From contig NZ_CP141212.1 of the NCBI RefSeq assembly GCF_035610345.1, positions 935,976-999,975 on the forward strand: DNA of 64,000 nt. The letters run 5' to 3'. The number at the start of each line of letters is the position of its first letter. The first letter of the stretch is position 1. The notes under the pieces are model-generated. The model saw nothing but the letters and a program-made list of their open reading frames with translations. It ran no database searches and was not told where the DNA came from. Shown here one piece after another: positions 17,208 through 25,167 of this stretch. Position numbers and translations under genes: made by a program. Source of the stretch: Sinorhizobium meliloti. Lineage in GTDB: Bacteria > Pseudomonadota > Alphaproteobacteria > Rhizobiales > Rhizobiaceae.

Positions 17208-19007
17208 ATGTCGGCCGCCCCCGCAGAAATCCTGTCACTTCGCCGTTTCGGCGACGACCAGATCGTGACCCTTGCCAAACTCGTCATCGAAAATGCCCTC
17301 CAGCCGATCGTGGAAGCGGCGACCGGGGCGGTGTTCGGCTATGAATCCCTGATGCGCGGTTTCGAGCGCCTGGGCTTTGCCTCGCCGGTCGAATTGCTCG
17401 ACAGGGCCGAGAGCGCGGGGCAGTTGCTCGCGCTCGAGCACCTGATCAACAGCCGCGCCGTCGCCGCGTTTGCCACGCTCCCGGACTTTTCGGCGCGCAC
17501 GCTCTTTCTCAATTTCGACGCGAGACTCGTCGGCGCCGAGGGCGACATCGTCGATCGCCTCGTCAATCACTTGAAGCGTGCGAATATCGCGCCGTCCTCC
17601 CTTTGCTTCGAACTGTCGGAACGTTTCGACAGCAGCAAAATGCCTGATTTTTCCGCGCTCGTGCGGCAGCTGCGGCTTGCGGGATTCAAGCTCGCGATCG
17701 ACGATTTCGGTGCGGGGTTCAACGGCTTGAAACTGCTCTGCGACCAGCCGGTCGACTATGTGAAGATCGACCGGCACTTCATCTGCGATATAGACAAGGA
17801 CCCCCGCAAGCGGCACCTCGTCCGGCATACGGTCAACATGGCCCATGTGCTCGGGTCGCGGGTCATCGCCGAGGGCGTGGAGACGGAGGCGGAGTTTCTC
17901 GTCTGCCGTGATCTCGGTTGCGATCTGATGCAGGGCTACTTCATCGCCCGACCGACGACGCACGTCACGGAGTTGCAGGCCGCCTACGCTCATTTCGAAC
18001 CGGCGGCCGGCGCTCGGCGCCCGTCTGCGACCCTTGACAGCATCCTGATCCGCAAGGAGATCGAGCAGCTTCCGGCAGCGAGGGAGAGCGACGACCTCGA
18101 TTCCGTGTTCGACCTTTTCCGGCTCAATCCACGCCAGGCTTTCTTTCCGGTCCTGAATGCCAATGGCGAACCGCGCGGCATCCTGCACGAGTATCACGTC
18201 AAGGAGATGATCTATCATCCCTTCGGCCGCGACCTCCTGAAGAACCGCCTCTATCAGCGCCGCATCTCGCATTTCGTCACGCCCGCGCCGATCGCCGATC
18301 TCGACACGCCCGCCGACGAGATGCTCAAGATCTTCGCCGGCATGAACGGGAGCGACTGCGTCATCCTCACGGAGAACATGCGCTATGCCGGCATTCTCTC
18401 CGCTTCGTCGCTCCTGAAGATCATCAACGAGAAGCAGTTGAAGACGGCCCAGGAGCAGAATCCGTTGACGGGCCTCCCCGGCAATCGCGCGATCCGCGAT
18501 TATGTCCAGCACGCGATCCTGGACGGCGACCAGGCCCGCTACTTCTGCTACTGCGACTTCGACGATTTCAAACCCTTCAACGATACCTACGGCTTCCAAA
18601 AGGGGGATCTCGCGATCACGCTCTTTGCGGCGCTCCTGCGGCGCCACTTCATTGGCGAAGGGAAGTTCCTGGGTCACGTCGGAGGCGACGATTTCTTCGT
18701 CGGCATCGACGGTTCTACCGAGGAGGATATACGGGGCGTCCTTTCACGTCTGATCGACGACTTTCGGTCGGACGTCCGCCAGCTCTATTCGCCCGAGCAT
18801 CTGTCGGCGGGACGGATCAGCGGATATGGCCGCGACGGCACCACGAAGGCTTTCCCCCTGATGCGCTGTTCGATCGCGGTGCTTTTGCTTCCGGAAGGCC
18901 TTGTCCTCTCGGACGGACAGACCGTGAGCAAGCGGATTGCGGAGATAAAGGCGCGCGCCAAGGCGAGCGAAGAAGGCCTCGTCATGGAGCCCCTCGACCG
19001 GACCTGA
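17208..19007 (+). CDS. EAL - CBS pair - GGDEF cyclic-di-GMP protein
   Basis: Start taken at ATG 17208; the frame is open further upstream only as a shadow of the HdeD-like gene. The 599-residue cytoplasmic protein has an N-terminal EAL domain (YESLMRG at 45-51 in place of EAL, ELSE, AIDDFGAGFN, YVKIDRHF, IAEGVETEAEF), so most phosphodiesterase residues are kept; a CBS-like pair at about 275-400; and a C-terminal GGDEF domain whose signature is GGDDF (492-496). The EAL-first order is less common than GGDEF-EAL. It lacks membrane segments and may sense a nucleotide through the CBS pair. Confidence 0.9.
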   Translation: MSAAPAEILSLRRFGDDQIVTLAKLVIENALQPIVEAATGAVFGYESLMRGFERLGFASPVELLDRAESAGQLLALEHLINSRAVAAFATLPDFSARTLFLNFDARLVGAEGDIVDRLVNHLKRANIAPSSLCFELSERFDSSKMPDFSALVRQLRLAGFKLAIDDFGAGFNGLKLLCDQPVDYVKIDRHFICDIDKDPRKRHLVRHTVNMAHVLGSRVIAEGVETEAEFLVCRDLGCDLMQGYFIARPTTHVTELQAAYAHFEPAAGARRPSATLDSILIRKEIEQLPAARESDDLDSVFDLFRLNPRQAFFPVLNANGEPRGILHEYHVKEMIYHPFGRDLLKNRLYQRRISHFVTPAPIADLDTPADEMLKIFAGMNGSDCVILTENMRYAGILSASSLLKIINEKQLKTAQEQNPLTGLPGNRAIRDYVQHAILDGDQARYFCYCDFDDFKPFNDTYGFQKGDLAITLFAALLRRHFIGEGKFLGHVGGDDFFVGIDGSTEEDIRGVLSRLIDDFRSDVRQLYSPEHLSAGRISGYGRDGTTKAFPLMRCSIAVLLLPEGLVLSDGQTVSKRIAEIKARAKASEEGLVMEPLDRT

Positions 19008-19086
19008 GCAGAGGATGCACGACGAACTTTCCCGAACGGCAAGAGGGCTATAGGTATAGGCGGAACCGTTTTGCGAGGATGCCGTC

Positions 19087-20088
19087 ATGACCCTTCCGAC
19101 AGAAATGACCTATGTCGATCTGCCTGGCCCCGGAGGGCCGGAGAATATGGTGCTGGCGCGGGGGGCGATGCCTGAGGTCCGGCCCGGCGACATTCTGATC
19201 CGCGTCGAAGCCTTCGGCATCAATCGGCCGGACGTCCTGCAGCGCAAGGGAGACTACCCGCTGCCCGCTGGGGCGAGCCCCATACTCGGGCTCGAAGTTG
19301 CAGGCGAAGTGGTTGCTCTCGGCGAGGGAGCGGCCGGCTTCTCGACCGGCGACAAGGTCTGCGCTCTGGCCAATGGCGGCGCTTACGCGGAATATTGCGC
19401 CGTTCCCGCCACGCAGACCCTTCGCTGGCCCAAGGGCTACGATGCCGCGAAGGCGGCAGCCTTGCCGGAGACTTTCTTCACGGTCTGGGCCAACGTCTTC
19501 GACATGGCCCGCCTGAAGGCCGGCGAAACGTTCCTTGTCCATGGAGGATCCAGCGGTATCGGCACGACCGCCATCCAGCTTGCCAAGGCACTCGGTGCAG
19601 AGGTCTTCGCGACCGCCGGCAACCTTGCAAAGTGCGAGGCCTGCGAGGCACTCGGGGCGAAACGTGCGATCAATTATCGCGAGGAGGATTTCAGGGCCGT
19701 CGTGCTGGAAGAAACTGGCGGTCGCGGGGTCGACGTCATTCTCGACATGGTGGGCGGGCGCTACTTCGATCGCAACATCGGCAGCCTGGCCAAGGACGGG
19801 CGCCTGTCGATCATCGCCTTCCTCGGTAGCGCCCGGGTGGAGGACGCCAACATTGCGCCAATTCTCATGAAGCGCCTGCAGATAATGGGTTCGTTGCTCC
19901 GGCCGCGCACCGCCGCCGAGAAGCAGGCAATCCGCGACGGGCTGGCGGAAAAGGTCTGGCCGCTGCTGGATGGGGGCGAAGTTGCGCCGGTCATCCAGGC
20001 GATCCTGCCCTTCGCCGAGATTGCCGGCGCTCATCGGCTGATGGAGCAGGGCGATCATATCGGCAAGATCGTGATGCGGATCGGATAG
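19087..20088 (+). CDS. NAD(P)H quinone oxidoreductase, PIG3-like medium-chain dehydrogenase
   Basis: A 333-residue zinc-independent MDR enzyme. GroES-like N-terminal half with [18 protein letters not shown], then the nucleotide fold with [19 protein letters not shown] at about 153-171 and a C-terminal half with [12 protein letters not shown]. The family reduces quinones with NADPH. ATG 19087 has GAGGATG before it; an ATG at 19105 is possible. No obvious operon partner. Confidence 0.9.
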   Translation: MTLPTEMTYVDLPGPGGPENMVLARGAMPEVRPGDILIRVEAFGINRPDVLQRKGDYPLPAGASPILGLEVAGEVVALGEGAAGFSTGDKVCALANGGAYAEYCAVPATQTLRWPKGYDAAKAAALPETFFTVWANVFDMARLKAGETFLVHGGSSGIGTTAIQLAKALGAEVFATAGNLAKCEACEALGAKRAINYREEDFRAVVLEETGGRGVDVILDMVGGRYFDRNIGSLAKDGRLSIIAFLGSARVEDANIAPILMKRLQIMGSLLRPRTAAEKQAIRDGLAEKVWPLLDGGEVAPVIQAILPFAEIAGAHRLMEQGDHIGKIVMRIG

Positions 20089-20180
20089 CAAAAGACAATA
20101 AGACGATGGTCGCCCTTGTATTGGCCCAAAGATCGCTTACGTTGGGATCAACGTCAACGAACAGAAAGGAAGGTGATCCA

Positions 20181-20252
20181 ATGTCTAATGAGATTTCGGA
20201 CCTCGTAATGGACATGGGAGAGGTGAAGGAGTCGAGGCAGCCCTCGGCTTGA
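20181..20252 (+). CDS. Possible 23-residue peptide gene
   Basis: A 24-codon frame (ATG to TGA) behind an unusually strong ribosome site, AGGAAGGTGA, and followed 57 bp later by a canonical terminator. The peptide is acidic, with repeated Met (MSNEISDLVMDMGEV...). I cannot match it to a known family. The same transcript could act as a small RNA. It lies in the 301-bp gap after the oxidoreductase gene, which otherwise holds only the terminator and a repeat. Confidence 0.45.
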   Translation: MSNEISDLVMDMGEVKESRQPSA

Positions 20253-20309
20253 TAGCCGCCTTCCTTAGGGTCTCAGCACCCGGCCATTGTGAGGCCAAAG
20301 CTCATGGAA

Positions 20310-20333
20310 GGGCCGCCGCAGGGCGGCCCTTTT
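20310..20333 (+). terminator. Rho-independent terminator
   Basis: Perfect 8-bp GC stem GGGCCGCC/GGCGGCCC with tetraloop GCAG and TTTT directly after, reading on the plus strand. It should end transcripts from the 23-residue frame or the oxidoreductase. Confidence 0.85.
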
Positions 20334-20341
20334 CCTATGGA

Positions 20342-20389
20342 GCGGGATGAGGAAAAATGTTTGCGGTTTTCCGCCAACGTGCCATCCCC
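20342..20389. repeat. REP-like palindrome, copy 1
   Basis: Begins GCGGGATGAGGAAAA, has GGTTTTCCGCC in the centre and ends near CCATCCCC. The same element, better preserved, recurs at 31023-31066. It abuts the DUF3750 stop codon. Such GCGGGATG...CATCCCGC palindromes are frequent between genes in rhizobial genomes. Confidence 0.65.
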
Positions 20390-21127
20390 TCAGATTCCGA
20401 AGCGGCCGAGTGCCGGAATCTTGATGCCGGGCCGCGCGACGTCGAAGCCCGCCACCAGTCCCATGAAGTGCAGTTCCAGCCCGCTGCGCCAGCCGGCCGA
20501 GACGCCGGCGAGGCCGTAAAGCGTCGCATGCAGGTCGCGACCGTCGGCATCGACATGGAACAGTTTCCCCTCCGGCAGATAGTCGCGCCCGACCGCATCC
20601 GGCGGCAGCACGACGTCGAGCTCCGGCACCGATCGCAAGACATGGGCGACGAAAGTGTTGGAGTTGGGCCCGGGCCAGATTCGATAGGCGCCCGGCGAAG
20701 AATAGGGATAAGCCTCGATCGCCGTTTCGATCTTGGGGATCAGGCGCTTGGCTTCCTCGCCGCTGACTGCCACGACGATGCGCGGCTCGTTGGAATACCA
20801 GCGTCCGTCGGCCGCATAGGCGTTCTTGCGGATCGGCTTGCCCCAGCCGACCTTCTCATAACGGTTATAGGTAGGCGCCCCTTCGTCTTTGGTGACGATC
20901 CAGGCGTGGCTTGCCACCGCGCCCTTCATGCCTCCAGTGGTCGCCGAGAAGACGTATATCGCCGCCTGCGGGCTCGCAGCCGCATCCGCCAGAATACCTG
21001 ACGACGACCAGTCCGCGTCGTGCCAGCTCTGCGGCCGCTCCTTGAGGTACCACAGGCCCGCCGAGGCGAGCGCCGGAAGCAGGTAGACGACGGCGAAAAC
21101 GAGAAAGAGCTTGCGGAGGAATTTCAT
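20390..21127 (-). CDS. DUF3750 family protein
   Basis: From ATG 21127 the product has 245 residues. An N-terminal hydrophobic segment (residues 5-25) anchors or exports it; the body contains HAWIVTKDEG, YEKVGWGKPI, YPYSSPGAYRIWPGPNSNTF and GLVAGFDVARPGIKIP, which I recognise as the DUF3750 pattern. The H...C-free arrangement recalls NlpC-like amidase folds, but no activity is established. The longer frame to 21568 is a shadow across the divergent asparaginase start. Confidence 0.85.
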   Translation of the reverse strand: MKFLRKLFLVFAVVYLLPALASAGLWYLKERPQSWHDADWSSSGILADAAASPQAAIYVFSATTGGMKGAVASHAWIVTKDEGAPTYNRYEKVGWGKPIRKNAYAADGRWYSNEPRIVVAVSGEEAKRLIPKIETAIEAYPYSSPGAYRIWPGPNSNTFVAHVLRSVPELDVVLPPDAVGRDYLPEGKLFHVDADGRDLHATLYGLAGVSAGWRSGLELHFMGLVAGFDVARPGIKIPALGRFGI

Positions 21128-21198
21128 CTGCGGTGACTTTTCTGCCGTGGGATTCCTGATAGATGCATATCCGAAACTTGGAAAATTGAGGGCAGCCG

Positions 21199-22206
21199 AT
21201 GTCGAATCCGGTTCTGGTCGAAGTAACGCGCGGAAATCTGGTCGAAAGCCGCCATCGGGGCATGATCGTCGCCGTCGATGGCAACGGAAAGATGCTGTTT
21301 TCCCTTGGCCAAACGGATGCTCATATCTTTCCGCGCTCCGCCTGCAAGGCAATGCAGGCCCTGCCGCTGATCGAAAGCGGTGCCGCCGACGCCTACGGTT
21401 TCGGCGATCGGGAGTTGGCGCTGGCCTGCTCGTCGCATTCGGGGGAGCCGGAACATGTAGCGCTCGCCGCCAAAATGCTGGCGGCTGCGGGGCGGGACGT
21501 CCAGGCGCTTGAGTGCGGCGCCCATTGGTCCTCCGACCAGAAGACGCTGATCGCCCAGGCCCGCTCACTCGAAGCGCCGAGCGCGCTCCACAACAACTGC
21601 TCGGGCAAGCATGCGGGCTTCGTCTGCGCCTGCTGCCATTCCGGGACCGAGGTCGAAGGCTATATCGGCTATGACCACCCGATCCAGCGGGAAATCCGCG
21701 GCGTCATGGCGGAGCTGACGGGAGCGATTCTTGATCGCGACAATTGCGGCGTCGACGGCTGCTCGATCCCCACCTACGCGCTCTCGATGAAAGGACTTGC
21801 TCATGGATTTGCCAGGATGGCGAGCGGGGTCGGCCTCGGGACGGAGCGGGCGCGGGCCTCGAAGCGTCTCATCGACGCCTGCATGGCCGAACCCTTCTAC
21901 GTCGCCGGCACCAAGCGCGCTTGCACGCGGCTGATGAAGACGGCTCCCGGCCGCATTTTTGCGAAGACCGGCGCCGAGGGCGTATTCTGTGCGGCAATAC
22001 CGGAAAAGGGTATCGGCATCGCGCTGAAATGCGAGGACGGCACGACCCGGGCCGCCGAGGCGATGGTCGCCGCGACGCTTGCGCGCTTCTTTTCGGACGA
22101 TGACGAAATCCATGAGGCGTTGATGGCTCAGGCCAATCACGCGATGCGCAACTGGAACGGAATGCACGTCGGCGACGTACGGGTGACGGAAGCCTTTGCC
22201 GCCTGA
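21199..22206 (+). CDS. Rhizobium-type L-asparaginase
   Basis: Hydrolyses L-asparagine to aspartate and ammonia. It belongs to the R. etli asparaginase family, unrelated to E. coli AnsA/AnsB. Family marks: the two Ser-Lys pairs Ser47-x2-Lys50 (RSACK) and Ser135-x-Lys137 (CSGKH), and the metal-site cysteines Cys134 and Cys188 in the zinc-site neighbourhood. Length 335 aa matches the family. It is divergent from the DUF3750 gene with a 71-bp gap. Confidence 0.92.
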   Translation: MSNPVLVEVTRGNLVESRHRGMIVAVDGNGKMLFSLGQTDAHIFPRSACKAMQALPLIESGAADAYGFGDRELALACSSHSGEPEHVALAAKMLAAAGRDVQALECGAHWSSDQKTLIAQARSLEAPSALHNNCSGKHAGFVCACCHSGTEVEGYIGYDHPIQREIRGVMAELTGAILDRDNCGVDGCSIPTYALSMKGLAHGFARMASGVGLGTERARASKRLIDACMAEPFYVAGTKRACTRLMKTAPGRIFAKTGAEGVFCAAIPEKGIGIALKCEDGTTRAAEAMVAATLARFFSDDDEIHEALMAQANHAMRNWNGMHVGDVRVTEAFAA

Positions 22207-22296
22207 CGCGATCTCGCTCAGGACTTGTCAATCGCGGCGATTCGATCTTCTGTGCTTCGGCGCCGCTGTCAGCCGCGCAATTTGGGAGGAAGAACG

Positions 22297-22917
22297 ATGC
22301 TGAAACTGTTTTATACGCCTGGAACCTGCTCGCTTGCCTCGCACATCGCGCTAGAGGAAGCCGGTGCCGGCTATGAAGTGCATCGGGTCGATTTTTCCAA
22401 AGCCGAGCAGACCAAGCCGGACTACCTCACCATCAACCCCAAGGGGCGGGTGCCCGCCCTCGTGACCGACCGCGGTATCCTGACGGAGACGCCGGCCATT
22501 CTCGCCTATATCGCCCAAAGCTTCCCGAAGGCGCGGCTTGCGCCGCTTGACGATCCTTTCGAGTTCGCGCGGCTGCAGTCGTTTCTGAGCTATCTCTGCT
22601 CGACGGTTCACGTCGCTCATGCCCATTCGCGCCGGGCCGCGCGGTGGGCAGACGACCCGGCGGCGCAGGAGGCGATGAAGGCCAAGGTGCCGCAGAACAT
22701 GGCCGACTGCTTCGCGCTGATCGAGCGCACGATGTTCGTCGGCCCCTTTGTCAGGGGCGACGCCTATTCGGTCGCCGATCCCTATCTCTTCACCATCGCC
22801 GGCTGGCTCGAGTCGGACGGTGTCGATCCGGCCCGGTTTCCGCGGATCCTCGACCATCGCAACCGGATGGCCGAGCGTCCGGCCGTCGCCAAGGTTCTGG
22901 CCGAAGTGCAGTCGTAA
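22297..22917 (+). CDS. Glutathione S-transferase
   Basis: A 206-residue cytosolic GST. Thioredoxin-like N-terminal domain (LFYTPGTCSLASHIALEEAG, with the beta-class-like Cys11; NPKGRVPAL cis-proline; LTETPAILAYIA) followed by the helical domain with SVADPYLFTIAGW. Start at ATG 22297 behind GGGAGGAAG. It is 91 bp after the asparaginase gene; co-transcription is possible. Substrate unknown. Confidence 0.9.
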   Translation: MLKLFYTPGTCSLASHIALEEAGAGYEVHRVDFSKAEQTKPDYLTINPKGRVPALVTDRGILTETPAILAYIAQSFPKARLAPLDDPFEFARLQSFLSYLCSTVHVAHAHSRRAARWADDPAAQEAMKAKVPQNMADCFALIERTMFVGPFVRGDAYSVADPYLFTIAGWLESDGVDPARFPRILDHRNRMAERPAVAKVLAEVQS

Positions 22918-23303
22918 CGGCAATCGGCCGGGATCGGCAGAGCCGAAGCGTTGAAAGGGGCGTTGGTCGCCCTCAGTTGCAGAGGTTCTCCGCCCCAGTG
23001 CGCGGCCAAGGCCATCCGGGGAACGGCAGATCCGCGAGTTCGCGTTCACCCATACGGAAGAGATCCGGATGCTGGAGAGGGTCGCGCGTCCAGTCGGAGG
23101 CGAGTCCTCGAACACTGTCGGACGAGGCCGCGGGGCGCTTCAGTATTGAGAAAACCTTCAGCATGTCGTCACCGTTCAGCTCGGATTGGAGTAGCGCGGC
23201 CGGTCACGCCGGCCGCCCAACCCTTTAACCTGTTGAAGGAGAATCCACCTCTTTGTCGAAGTTTGCAATTGAGATTGCGACGGCAGCGGTTTAGAAAAAC
23301 TAT
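22918..23303. other. Intergenic region between GST and LysR genes
   Basis: 386 bp with one credible small frame on the minus strand (22973-23164, listed separately). The last 140 bp before the LysR gene is more AT-rich and should hold its promoter. No clear palindrome with a T-N11-A centre was picked out by eye. Confidence 0.5.
22973..23164 (-). CDS. Possible small protein with DUF1127-like C-terminus (63 aa)
   Basis: Reads as a basic N-terminus (MLKVFSILKRPAAS), then WTRDPLQHPDLFRMGERELADLPF and a Pro/Trp-rich tail. The segment HPDLFRMGERELADLPF resembles the closing motif of rhizobial DUF1127 small proteins (LDDRMLRDIG-type). The ribosome site is weak. It diverges from the LysR regulator, the usual place for a regulated gene, but the frame may be chance. 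Confidence 0.4.
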   Translation of the reverse strand: MLKVFSILKRPAASSDSVRGLASDWTRDPLQHPDLFRMGERELADLPFPGWPWPRTGAENLCN

Positions 23304-24212
23304 ATGAAAGACCTGAATACGGTTCACCTGAACGGACTGCGCGCCGCCGAAGCGGTCGGCCGCCTGGGCTCGCTCGCCGCTGCGGCGGAGGAGCTCGGCG
23401 TCACCGCCGGCGCAGTCAGCCAGCAGATTGCCAAGACCGAGGCGCAACTCGGTCGTACGCTTTTCGAGCGCTCGCCGCGGGGGCTTGTGGTTTCGGATAG
23501 CGGACGCGCGCTGCTGACGCGATTGTCGAGCGCGTTCAGGGAGCTCGCCGAGGCAGTCGCGCAGGCACGCCGTCGTGACGATTCGGTATTGACGGTGTCG
23601 GTCGCGCCGGTCTTTGCGGCGCGCTGGCTCGTCTACCGGCTGGACCGCTTCGCCGAGCGTAATCCGGATATCCGGCTGAGGATCGACGCGACCACGACGC
23701 TCGCCAATCTGGAAACCTCCGATGTCGATCTCGGCATCCGCGTCGGGGCTGGACGCTGGCCGGGCGTGCGATCGGAACTGCTGCTCGAGCAGGAGGTCTT
23801 CCCGGTCTGCTCGCCGGCACTGGCCGCCGGACTTCGTGAGCCCGCGGACATGCTGAAGCTGCCCGCGGTGATCGATGCGCACGCAATGTTTTCCTGGGAA
23901 CTATGGCTCAAGACCGCCGGCCTCACCGGTGCGGCCATGACGGTGCGTCACACCTTCAACGACGCTTCCCTGGCGCTCGATGCGGCGATTGCCGGGCAGG
24001 GGGTAATGCTTGCCTGGCAGACGCTTGCCGGATACGCGCTGCTGAGGGGGTCTCTCGTGGCGCCGTTCGGCATTCGCGCCAAGACCGGCTTCGGGCACTA
24101 CTTCGTCACCTCCGTCTCACGCCGCGAAAGCAAGGGTGCTGCCGCCTTCAAGCGCTGGGTGCGCGAGGAAGTCGAGGACGGAATGCGGCAGCTCGCGGCG
24201 ATGGCGGGATGA
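23304..24212 (+). CDS. LysR-family transcriptional regulator (GcvA-like)
   Basis: 302 residues with the N-terminal winged helix-turn-helix (LAAAAEELGVTAGAVSQQIAKTE at about 24-46, LFERSPRGL) and a periplasmic-binding-like effector domain. The sequence layout is that of GcvA/AmpR-like members. Target and effector unknown; the small frame at 22973-23164 is divergent and the GST at 24243-24902 convergent. Confidence 0.9.
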   Translation: MKDLNTVHLNGLRAAEAVGRLGSLAAAAEELGVTAGAVSQQIAKTEAQLGRTLFERSPRGLVVSDSGRALLTRLSSAFRELAEAVAQARRRDDSVLTVSVAPVFAARWLVYRLDRFAERNPDIRLRIDATTTLANLETSDVDLGIRVGAGRWPGVRSELLLEQEVFPVCSPALAAGLREPADMLKLPAVIDAHAMFSWELWLKTAGLTGAAMTVRHTFNDASLALDAAIAGQGVMLAWQTLAGYALLRGSLVAPFGIRAKTGFGHYFVTSVSRRESKGAAAFKRWVREEVEDGMRQLAAMAG

Positions 24213-24242
24213 GAAGACCCTTCGCTCACTCGGCCAGGTGCC

Positions 24243-24986
<744 letters not shown>

Positions 24987-25153
24987 TCATGCTGTAGGCC
25001 ATCGCCGTCCTCGGCAGAAGCCGTCGGCAATGATAGGTCGCATGAATTCTTTTGATGCGAAGTGGCTCTGCGCAACCTTTAGACGATTTTTCGCTGTGGA
25101 ATTTAGGGAAGCATAACCTCTTTTCGCTAAATCTGCGCGAGCGCCGCTCCTTC

Positions 25154-25167
25154 GGAGGTTTCGCTTG
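25154..25167 (+). promoter_or_regulatory. Ribosome site setting a TTG start
   Basis: GGAGG at 25154-25158, six bases before TTG at 25165-25167. No ATG or GTG is suitably placed before the PAS domain begins, so TTG is the likely start of the next gene. Confidence 0.6.

Noticed and set aside
19048..20091. 347-residue minus-strand frame over the quinone oxidoreductase gene
   Set aside because: Opposes a gene with clear family motifs; its own composition shows no domain.
20181..20252. Lasso or PqqA-type peptide precursor
   Set aside because: No maturation enzymes or transporters nearby and no core-like C-terminus; kept only as an unassigned short frame.
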